Shown piece after piece: positions 1 through 5,518 of a stretch of 5,518 bases of DNA. Within the stretch, counting starts at the first letter, position 1. Every line of letters starts with the position of its first letter. The stretch is taken from NCBI GenBank assembly GCA_017999015.1, contig JAGOBZ010000225.1, positions 1 to 5,518 of the forward strand. The letters are read 5' to 3'. The notes under the pieces were generated by a model. That model made no database searches and was not told where the DNA came from. It worked only from the letters and a program-made list of their open reading frames with translations. Source of the stretch: Kiritimatiellia bacterium (GTDB lineage: Bacteria; Verrucomicrobiota; Kiritimatiellia; RFP12; UBA1067). Position numbers and translations under genes: made by a program.

Positions 1-1925
1 TCCAGAACTCGCGAATGCCAGGTTTGCAGCGTTGCTTCGTTTTCAATAACCACCGAGGCGAAACATTCCGGGGCAACCGCCGCCGCATGAAGGGCAATCG
101 TCCGCGCAGAACCGTCGGCAACAAGATGGACGTTGACGCCATATTGATCGCGCAGGTATCTGGCAACGGCCAAGAGGTCTTCTGCCCGCATCTGGACGAA
201 GGAACGTCCGCAAAGATAGGCAAGATAGTAGACGCTTCCGTCCTGTCCGAACCACTCGGGTGCATGGCTGGAACTCTTTTGTTCGGCCCCCATCGTCTCC
301 CCCCAGCCGCGGAGATCAACCGACACGACGGCCTTGTCAGCGTGTTCAAACAAGGCGTTCGCTCCGTCTGAATATCGTCCTTTGTCATCGACATAAAGCG
401 ACGCTTCCCGCGTGCCGACGGGGATGTTCACCCGCACGGGAAGAAAACAGTTTTTCTCGGTTTCAAGCACGAAATCACGGCTGTTCCCGGCGTCGTAGAC
501 GCGTGTGGCACGCGGAATCTCTCCGAGGGGACGAATTCCGGTCCTCCTGCGGATGAGCGCCTGAGCATGCTCCGGCGTCATGCTTTTCCACGTCTCCGTT
601 CGTTGAACGGCCAGCCTTTTTGCGAGGTCCCGATTGATGTCGTACGTAGTCCTCGCTCCGGGCAGACTGATCACGCCGGGCGTTCCGACACACCGGAGTT
701 CCTCTGCAGCAACGTCAGGCTGCGACTCACGTTCAGTGATCCTTTCATCGCGCCCCGCCAGCCAGCGCAACATCCAACGAATGGTTCCCTCGCGGTGCTC
801 TTGGGAATACCCGTGTTCGCCGTCGCTTTCAAGGATCGCCATCTTTTCCGGAACACCCAGTCGGGTATAGATTCTTTGGGCGTATCGGAAAGAAGACCAA
901 GCGTCGCCGGCGTTGAAAAAGTCTTTTGTCGCAGTGCAGATCAGCGTTGGAAGCGGAGCCCGCATGATGCAGTAGTCCGCGTGGTCCATGCCGAACGCAA
1001 GCTGTCCGAAGACGTTCTGTTCCGAGTCCTGAGGCCGCCCGATGTGGGTGAGCGCATTGAACAGGCTGCAGATGTAACAGGAGGGTGCCGCCGCTTGCAC
1101 GCGCTCATCCAAGGCCATGATGTAAGCGGTTTGCGTTCCGCCGCCGCTGCAACCGGCAACGCCGATTTTGTTCGGGATGATATCCGTTCGCCACTGGAGA
1201 TAATCGAGGGCGCGAATCATATCCCACACTTCGAACGTCGCCGTGCTGCGCCCCAGCAGGATGGACCCGGCGCCGATGGCGTTATGGGCGACGCCGCTCC
1301 GTTTCTTAAAACGGGGCGTGTTCCCATCGAACGTCTGGATGCGCTCCCCCTGTTCGATCGGATCCACAACGAACATCGCAAGTCCGTTTATTGCGCCCAA
1401 GCCACAGACCCGCTGATAGTTTTTCGCGCCTTTGCCTTCTATGTTGTGACCGCAGAGCAACAAGACGGCAGGATACGGGGGCTTGAAGCGTGCCCCGTCC
1501 GGAAGAAACAGGGCTCCGGTTACGTTGAACTTTGGCTGACTTTCGAAGACGATTTTTTCGACCCTAAATCCGTCTTTTTCAAGCGTCCCCGTCCGTCGGG
1601 GATTCAGGGGCGTCTTTTCCCACAGGGGTCCAAGCTGTCGATAGAAAAAAGCTCGCCGCTCTTCCGAATAAACCGCGACATCGTCTGCCGTCTTGACCGT
1701 CTCGTAGCGCGTTTGCCAGTTCGTGTGACCGGCGTCAATCTCGGCGAGAAGGAACTGTTTCACCATGAGATCGGGCCGCTCCAACAGCCCCGACTCTTTC
1801 AAAATTCCAGCGGGAATGGCAGACCGTGCACCCCTCTTGTCCTCTTGTTCCTGCGCATGTGCCAAAGCGAGAGAACACCAACCGGCAAACGCAAAAAACG
1901 CTGACTTTTTTGCCAGATTCCACAT
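1..1925 (-). CDS. Secreted tandem-domain alpha/beta-hydrolase, acetylxylan-esterase-like (3' end cut by window edge)
   Basis: I translated this frame by hand: it is open from the ATG at 1925 to the left edge (641 residues, no stop), so the C-terminus is missing. Residues 1-24 form a signal peptide (K6-K7, hydrophobic 9-22, probable cleavage after AHA24). Residues 25-104 look helical. Residues 105-400 form an alpha/beta-hydrolase domain: TPLN at 105-108, CGHN at 158-161 (probable oxyanion-hole region), DPIEQGER at 188-195, nucleophile elbow GCSGG at 258-262 (Ser260), DSEQN at 300-304, Asp335 in TATKDFF and His371 in DGEHGYS. These match from memory the acetylxylan-esterase/Abhydrolase_7-like proteins common in Planctomycetota and Verrucomicrobiota. 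Residues 417-641 are a second, hydrolase-like domain (LRGWGET at 538-544) with DGSAR at 604-608 where a GxSxG elbow would be expected, so it is probably non-catalytic. Likely role: removing acetyl or other acyl esters from glycans outside the cytoplasm; the substrate is unknown. It probably shares a transcript with the gene ending at 1981. Confidence 0.88.
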   Translation of the reverse strand, partial: MWNLAKKSAFFAFAGWCSLALAHAQEQEDKRGARSAIPAGILKESGLLERPDLMVKQFLLAEIDAGHTNWQTRYETVKTADDVAVYSEERRAFFYRQLGPLWEKTPLNPRRTGTLEKDGFRVEKIVFESQPKFNVTGALFLPDGARFKPPYPAVLLLCGHNIEGKGAKNYQRVCGLGAINGLAMFVVDPIEQGERIQTFDGNTPRFKKRSGVAHNAIGAGSILLGRSTATFEVWDMIRALDYLQWRTDIIPNKIGVAGCSGGGTQTAYIMALDERVQAAAPSCYICSLFNALTHIGRPQDSEQNVFGQLAFGMDHADYCIMRAPLPTLICTATKDFFNAGDAWSSFRYAQRIYTRLGVPEKMAILESDGEHGYSQEHREGTIRWMLRWLAGRDERITERESQPDVAAEELRCVGTPGVISLPGARTTYDINRDLAKRLAVQRTETWKSMTPEHAQALIRRRTGIRPLGEIPRATRVYDAGNSRDFVLETEKNCFLPVRVNIPVGTREASLYVDDKGRYSDGANALFEHADKAVVSVDLRGWGETMGAEQKSSSHAPEWFGQDGSVYYLAYLCGRSFVQMRAEDLLAVARYLRDQYGVNVHLVADGSARTIALHAAAVAPECFASVVIENEATLQTWHSRVL

Positions 1926-1980
1926 TCTCATCACCCTCCATATTTAATGTCTGCGCGCGCGCGGTCTCGGTCTCCCCCGT
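1926..1980 (-). other. Short intergenic spacer between the barrel protein and esterase genes
   Basis: These 55 bp separate the TGA of the upstream gene from the esterase start. They hold an alternating GC run (1953-1963), a tandem GGTCTC pair (1963-1974, plus-strand reading), a short A/T-rich stretch (1941-1948) and the ribosome binding site. I see no inverted repeat followed by a T run, so no intrinsic terminator, which fits read-through transcription from the upstream gene. Confidence 0.6.
1934..1939 (-). promoter_or_regulatory. Ribosome binding site of the esterase gene; decides its start
   Basis: On the minus strand the sequence reads GGAGGG at 1939-1934, preceded by an A/T-rich ATTAAATA. 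Two in-frame ATG codons follow. The first, at 1931, is only 2 nt away; the second, at 1925, is 8 nt away. The usual spacing therefore favours 1925, giving a protein that starts MWNLAKK. An in-frame TAA at 1946-1944 rules out a start further upstream. Either start leaves the signal peptide intact. Confidence 0.75.
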
Positions 1981-4014
1981 TCATTTTGCAGCGGTCGGAA
2001 GGTCGATCCGAAGCAAAGCATATTCGCGAAACGCGGGAAGCTCAAACGTGCCGACGTCCTCGCCGGAGGCTTTTGCGGCGACCGGTGACGACAGGCGGTT
2101 TTCCAGCGGGGCGGCAAACGTGCAAACGGCCCGGGCCGCATGCTTTCCCCTGATTTCGATTCGCGCGCCCTGCGCGACCGGCTCTTTGGCGTAGTTCAGC
2201 AAATGAACATGGAAGGTATTGGCGCTACGCTTGACTTCCGCAAAAACAGTGGCCGGCGCCTGAATGCTGAGTTCGGGCTGCCATAGCTTATTGATCTCTT
2301 CCAGCAGGCGGCGGCCGCCATCGGTCGGTGCGCCCACCTGAATCGTCCACCCGGTTCCTTTGATCGGTGCCGTGTCGACTCCGGTCCGGCACACGGCGCT
2401 ACCGCAGCCGGCGAGCCCATTGACGAGCGGGTTCTCGCGCCGCTGGCGGTAACTGGGGTCGTATGCGCCCGACTCACCGGTGACGATCAGCCGTCCGCCG
2501 CGCGTGGCGAACTGCACCAGCGCAGCCACCTCGGACTCCGAGAGACAGCGTTGATCGCACACCAGCAAGACGCTGCAAGCCGAGGGTATTTTCAGAGGTT
2601 TGCCGGCGGCGGTGGGCAGCAGCCCGTAGGGCAGGTGATTCCGCAGCAGGATCTCCTCTGCGCTGAGAACAGCCCGGTACGCTTTCTCCGAAAACATCAT
2701 GGATTCTCGGGAATAGAGCAGGTGCAGGGGCGCGTATGTCGGTGCGGAAAAACTTTCGCGGTTTTCACGAAGGGTCGTGTTGAACCGCTTGAGCAGCGGA
2801 CGGCGAAAGGCGACAAGCTCGGGCGACACCCTGTTACGGTCTGGTTTCATGACCGTGCGGTCAGTGGGGATGCCCCCAAAAACAGCATCTTCCATAAGCG
2901 GAAGGAAATATTTTGAATCAGCTTCGTCTGACAACCCGGCATCTTCATCGCAAAGTGCAAGAATAGGCGTGTTGAGAACTTTCGCCAGCTTCATCTCGCG
3001 GATGCGGTTGATGATGCAGCCGTCCGCGAGCCCGGGCGCGTTGCCGGACTGCGACACGTAGAGATCGAAACACGCCCCGAGACCATGCATGTCCAAGGAC
3101 GCACTGTTCGCCATATTCGACCGCCGGATGTTACAGATGTTGGCGGAGAAAACCGCCTTCGGGTTGCAGCTCTTGGTGAAGGCATACAGCCGCTCATACA
3201 GGGCGGTCAGGCGTTCGCTGCGGAACCGGATCCACGCCTGTTCGACCGGGTCTTGAAGCTCGCCGTAAGCGGGCTTGCGCGGAGGCGGCGGCATGACATG
3301 ACGGACGGTCGGTATGCCGAAACGGCGTTGCGGATCCGGCTCCCGGGCCAGGTATTCGCGGAAAAGCGCGGTACAGCGGGAACAGTGGCAGGGCGACATA
3401 AAGGCATTGTCGAGCATCACGCCGTCAAAGCCGCCTTCGTTGAGCGCGATGCGGATCACTTTTTTCAGATAGGGCTCGAAGCCCGGCGCGTTCATGCAGG
3501 GCATCCAGCGGTAATACCCATCGCCGTGGTAGGTGCGCTTCTTGCCGTTTTCGTCAATCGCAGCCCAATCGGCGAGATCGGGAATCTCTTCGAGCATCGT
3601 TTCATAATACAGCGTCGAGAACTGCACATAGGCCAGTACGCGCACGCCGTGGCGATGGGCGTTTTCGACGAAGCGTTTCACGTTCGGAAAATCGCGCGAC
3701 TCGAAGTCCCAGCCCATGCCCTTGTAGAAACGGCAGTGGCAGAAGTTCAGCCCCAGTTCCCGCATCAGCGCGGGGCATGCCTCGCTGTCGAACCAGCGGT
3801 GCCACTCTTCAAGCCAGAGCGCGCCGCCCTCGACGCCGCCGGTCGTCTGCCGGCCCGCTCGGCGGTACATGGAGAGCGGCTCGTGGTTGCCGAACGTCCA
3901 GCGGCAGGTCAGCGGATCGAGGACGTCCACCTTCTTGGTGGGCGCGACCTCTTCCGCGCCGGCCCAAAAGGTGATGCCCGCCATAACAAGTCCCAGCACT
4001 TTGCCGCACTTCAT
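1981..4014 (-). CDS. Secreted putative glycoside hydrolase, GHL6/GH42-like barrel with GATase1-like domain
   Basis: Complete 677-residue protein. Residues 1-20 are a signal peptide (K2, K5, hydrophobic core 7-17, probable cleavage after AGA20) with no lipobox cysteine. Residues about 60-420 resemble the (beta/alpha)8 barrels of 'hypothetical glycosyl hydrolase 6' and GH42-like proteins: GLNFCHCRFYKGMGWDFE at 87-104, HGVRVLAYVQF at 122-132, and the strand FDGVMLDN at 196-203 followed by CHCSRC at 209-214. ANICN at 291-295 and DLYVSQSG at 317-324 fit later barrel strands. Residues about 440-560 look like the class I glutamine-amidotransferase-like domain that follows the barrel in beta-galactosidase-type enzymes (SVLLVCDQRCLSESEVAALV at 481-500, GGRLIVTGESGAYD at 506-519). 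Residues about 580-677 form a beta-rich end (HVHLLNY at 602-608). Asp202 and nearby acidic residues are candidates for catalysis, but I cannot assign a proven pair. The ATG at 4014 is supported by an AGGAG 8 nt upstream. Substrate unknown; beta-galactosidase-like activity is only one possibility. Confidence 0.87.
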   Translation of the reverse strand: MKCGKVLGLVMAGITFWAGAEEVAPTKKVDVLDPLTCRWTFGNHEPLSMYRRAGRQTTGGVEGGALWLEEWHRWFDSEACPALMRELGLNFCHCRFYKGMGWDFESRDFPNVKRFVENAHRHGVRVLAYVQFSTLYYETMLEEIPDLADWAAIDENGKKRTYHGDGYYRWMPCMNAPGFEPYLKKVIRIALNEGGFDGVMLDNAFMSPCHCSRCTALFREYLAREPDPQRRFGIPTVRHVMPPPPRKPAYGELQDPVEQAWIRFRSERLTALYERLYAFTKSCNPKAVFSANICNIRRSNMANSASLDMHGLGACFDLYVSQSGNAPGLADGCIINRIREMKLAKVLNTPILALCDEDAGLSDEADSKYFLPLMEDAVFGGIPTDRTVMKPDRNRVSPELVAFRRPLLKRFNTTLRENRESFSAPTYAPLHLLYSRESMMFSEKAYRAVLSAEEILLRNHLPYGLLPTAAGKPLKIPSACSVLLVCDQRCLSESEVAALVQFATRGGRLIVTGESGAYDPSYRQRRENPLVNGLAGCGSAVCRTGVDTAPIKGTGWTIQVGAPTDGGRRLLEEINKLWQPELSIQAPATVFAEVKRSANTFHVHLLNYAKEPVAQGARIEIRGKHAARAVCTFAAPLENRLSSPVAAKASGEDVGTFELPAFREYALLRIDLPTAAK

Positions 4015-4022
4015 ACGTTTTA

Positions 4023-4027
4023 CTCCT
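4023..4027 (-). promoter_or_regulatory. Ribosome binding site of the barrel protein gene
   Basis: On the minus strand AGGAG at 4027-4023 lies 8 nt before the ATG at 4014, an ideal spacing. Two further Shine-Dalgarno-like stretches lie upstream, including a full AAGGAGGA at 4051-4044, but neither has a start codon at a usable distance. Confidence 0.75.
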
Positions 4028-4053
4028 ATCTCCTCGATCCGGGTCCTCCTTCG

Positions 4054-4089
4054 GGTGCGAATTCAACAAAGCTGAATCGCATCCGCACC
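4054..4089 (-). repeat. Imperfect inverted repeat (possible hairpin) between genes
   Basis: On the transcribed strand GGTGCG (4089-4084) can pair with CGCACC (4059-4054), and ATTCA (4077-4073) with TGAAT (4065-4061), leaving a 7-nt loop, a 6-nt bulge on one side and 1 nt on the other. An alternative register pairs GCGATTCA with TGAATTCGC with one bulged base. A perfect 10-bp palindrome, CCGGCGCCGG (4088-4097), adjoins it. No T run follows, so this is not a canonical intrinsic terminator. It could be an mRNA processing or stability element, or a chance pairing. Confidence 0.4.
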
Positions 4090-4117
4090 GGCGCCGGCGT
4101 GTGGCTCGGGCTACCCT

Positions 4118-5518
4118 TCACGGCCCTATCAAGATATGCTGCAGCGGCGCGACCGTTCGCCCCTTGTAGACGAATGCGGTCTGCCGGTAGTTGCAGACGA
4201 TCTCAGAACCGTCCGAGTACACGGTCCGGTACACATCCGTGTCCACACGTTCGTGACGCTCCATGAATTCAGTCTGGAGACGCGCGCGCGCGGTGAACTC
4301 GTCATAGCCCTCTTTGATCTTGGCGACACTCGCCTTGAGGGCCTCGTCAGTCTCGCAGGTGATATCTGCCGTGCCCATCCAGGCGTTACCCTTGTCGAGG
4401 AAGTTGGAATAGTAGTAGAAGAACGGCCGCCCGCCGAACTCGGTCAACATCAGGCGCGTGGTATCATCTTTGATGGTGTAGTTACAGGTGGGCGGGAACG
4501 GATTACTCATGATGATACCGTGATAGACCAGTTGCCAGAAGGGCACGAAGCGGTCGACCATCGGGTGCGGCTTGGGCGGCACGATAGAGGCATAGAGCGC
4601 GTAATCCAAGACGCCGCAACAGAAGTCATGGCCGCCCTCCGAGGCGGCACCGCCGAACGCAGACTGTGCTCCTGCCAGCATGTTCCCGACCCAGCGGGCG
4701 GCCTGATTGCGGTTGACGGGATGGCGCGGGTCATAACAGGGGCGCGGCGGCACAACCGTCACCACATCCGTGTAATGCAGGCCACGAAACCCGAGATCGG
4801 CGATCGCGAGCATATCCTTCTGCTGAAAACGCTCGTAGGCGCGCTGCGGGCAGATATTGTACATCCGGCCGCCGCTCCATGCCGAATGGGTGGACAGGGC
4901 TCCGTCCGGGTTTTTGGCGATAAATTCCGCATCCCATGAGTCGGCGATCATGTAGGCGTCCGAATTGTTGTTGTGGCAGACAATCTGAAAGCCCATCGCC
5001 TGCGCCTTCTTGATCAACGCCCTGAGTTTCACCTCGCCGCCCAACTGTTCTTCGACCGGGAAAAGATCCGGATAGCGTCCGTCGTGGCCCTTCTGATTCC
5101 ACCCCACAAGGCAGACTTCCGCACGGTCAACCCCCTGCCGTCTGAACTCGTCCAGAATATCGCCGACGCGGTCAAAGGTCACCGCGACCTTCATGGGCGG
5201 CTCTGTTTGCCGCGTCTGGTGCTCCACGGGCGTGGGCACGGGTTTCCAGCCTTGCCGGATGCGCACTTCCAGACTGCGTGCGGCATAAGCCAGTTCGGGG
5301 CGTGTTTTCATCCGCTCTTTGAGCGGCACGCAGGCTTTACGCGCCAGTTGATAGTCGCGGTATTTGCGGGCCATGCCCGAATAGTCCGCCTGCTCGCCTT
5401 TCAGAAGGTGATACGCCACCGTAAGATCGTCATACGCCGGCCGGCCCCGATATTCGAAACGCGGCAGAATGGTGTAGCGCCCGTCTTTCGCGGTGGTCAT
5501 CAGCGTGAAGTCATAAGG
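4118..5518 (-). CDS. DUF5696-like putative glycoside hydrolase, C-terminal part (5' end beyond window)
   Basis: The frame is open from the right edge to the TGA at 4118, giving 466 visible residues. An internal ATG at 5500 exists, but six codons (PYDFTL) precede it without a break and residue 1 falls mid-domain, so the true start is probably outside the window. Numbering from the edge: residues 1-60 are the end of a beta domain and a helix (PRFEYRGRPAYDD at 19-31, DYSGMARKYRDYQ at 45-57). Residues about 100-400 form a barrel-like region: RAEVCLVGWNQKGHDGRYPD at 132-151, FQIVCHNNNSDAY at 177-189, GLHYTDV at 246-252, CYDPRHPVNR at 261-270, SEGGHDF at 293-299. A C-terminal beta region ends in VYSDGSEIVCNYRQTAF (433-449). 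The CYDP...HP and SEGG motifs match DUF5696 proteins as I remember them; that family appears distantly related to GH101/GH129 alpha-N-acetylgalactosaminidase-type enzymes. Asp251 and Glu294 are candidate nucleophile and acid/base by position only. Activity and substrate are unknown. Confidence 0.82.
   Translation of the reverse strand, partial: PYDFTLMTTAKDGRYTILPRFEYRGRPAYDDLTVAYHLLKGEQADYSGMARKYRDYQLARKACVPLKERMKTRPELAYAARSLEVRIRQGWKPVPTPVEHQTRQTEPPMKVAVTFDRVGDILDEFRRQGVDRAEVCLVGWNQKGHDGRYPDLFPVEEQLGGEVKLRALIKKAQAMGFQIVCHNNNSDAYMIADSWDAEFIAKNPDGALSTHSAWSGGRMYNICPQRAYERFQQKDMLAIADLGFRGLHYTDVVTVVPPRPCYDPRHPVNRNQAARWVGNMLAGAQSAFGGAASEGGHDFCCGVLDYALYASIVPPKPHPMVDRFVPFWQLVYHGIIMSNPFPPTCNYTIKDDTTRLMLTEFGGRPFFYYYSNFLDKGNAWMGTADITCETDEALKASVAKIKEGYDEFTARARLQTEFMERHERVDTDVYRTVYSDGSEIVCNYRQTAFVYKGRTVAPLQHILIGP

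Larger units (their letters stand above)
4015..4117 (-). other. Intergenic region and 5' leader of the barrel protein gene
   Basis: This 103-bp gap is the largest non-coding stretch in the window. From the upstream stop toward the ATG it holds a GC palindrome (4097-4088), an imperfect hairpin (4089-4054) and three purine-rich Shine-Dalgarno-like stretches (4051-4044, 4035-4029, 4027-4023). The frame of the downstream gene is open back to an in-frame TGA at 4065-4063 but has no ATG there, so the start at 4014 is firm. I could not find a convincing -35/-10 pair. Confidence 0.6.

Noticed and set aside
567..1904. 445-codon open frame on the plus strand
   Set aside because: It lies wholly antisense to the esterase frame, whose translation shows a signal peptide, GCSGG elbow and DGEHGYS motif. 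The plus-strand product is rich in Arg, Pro and His with no recognisable motif, as expected for the shadow of a GC-rich gene.
1735..1941. 68-codon minus-strand frame starting at the ATG at 1941
   Set aside because: It overlaps the esterase start in another frame, its ATG includes part of the esterase ribosome binding site, and its product lacks recognisable features, while the esterase frame gives a good signal peptide.
4054..4097. Hairpin as a rho-independent terminator after the DUF5696-like gene
   Set aside because: The stem is interrupted and is followed by purine-rich sequence, not a T run on the transcribed strand, so it was listed only as an inverted repeat.
3085..4266. 393-codon open frame on the plus strand
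   Set aside because: It is antisense to the barrel protein and crosses the intergenic gap into the DUF5696-like gene. It has no recognisable domain, and the minus-strand proteins there are clearly real.
4281..4292. Alternating CG run similar to the one at 1953-1963
   Set aside because: It encodes part of TARAR in the DUF5696-like gene and is explained by GC-rich Arg/Ala codons; the likeness to the spacer run is too simple to be a meaningful repeat.
4136..4939. 267-codon open frame on the plus strand
   Set aside because: Antisense shadow of the DUF5696-like gene with no family motifs and no convincing ribosome binding site.

Overview
The window looks like part of a bacterial carbohydrate-degradation cluster. 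It holds three large genes, all on the minus strand and read from right to left, with about 97% of the bases in coding sequence. The genes are GC-rich, with G/C-rich third codon positions, so long open frames also appear on the opposite strand. Two complete N-termini are visible and both carry export signal peptides. The family make-up (a DUF5696-type glycosidase, a GHL6/GH42-like barrel protein with a glutamine-amidotransferase-like domain, and a tandem alpha/beta-hydrolase of the acetylxylan-esterase type) is one I associate with Planctomycetota, Verrucomicrobiota, Lentisphaerota and Kiritimatiellota. Placement in that superphylum is inference; there is no marker gene here.

Layout in order of transcription: (1) 5518-4118, the C-terminal 466 residues of a DUF5696-like putative glycoside hydrolase whose start lies beyond the right edge. 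(2) A 103-bp gap (4117-4015) with an imperfect hairpin, a GC palindrome and three Shine-Dalgarno-like stretches. (3) 4014-1981, a complete 677-residue secreted putative glycoside hydrolase with a (beta/alpha)8-type barrel, a GATase1-like middle domain and a C-terminal beta domain. (4) A 55-bp gap (1980-1926) with a strong ribosome binding site. (5) 1925-1, a secreted tandem-domain alpha/beta-hydrolase with an intact Ser-Asp-His set in the first domain and a degenerate nucleophile elbow in the second. It runs off the left edge after 641 residues, so it has a start but no stop in the window.

The common direction, the short gaps, the signal peptides and the pairing of glycosidase-like folds with an esterase suggest a co-transcribed set that cleaves and de-esterifies a decorated glycan outside the cytoplasm. 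The substrate cannot be read from the sequence. No RNA genes, CRISPR arrays, insertion sequences, attachment sites, sulfatases, transporters or regulators were found.
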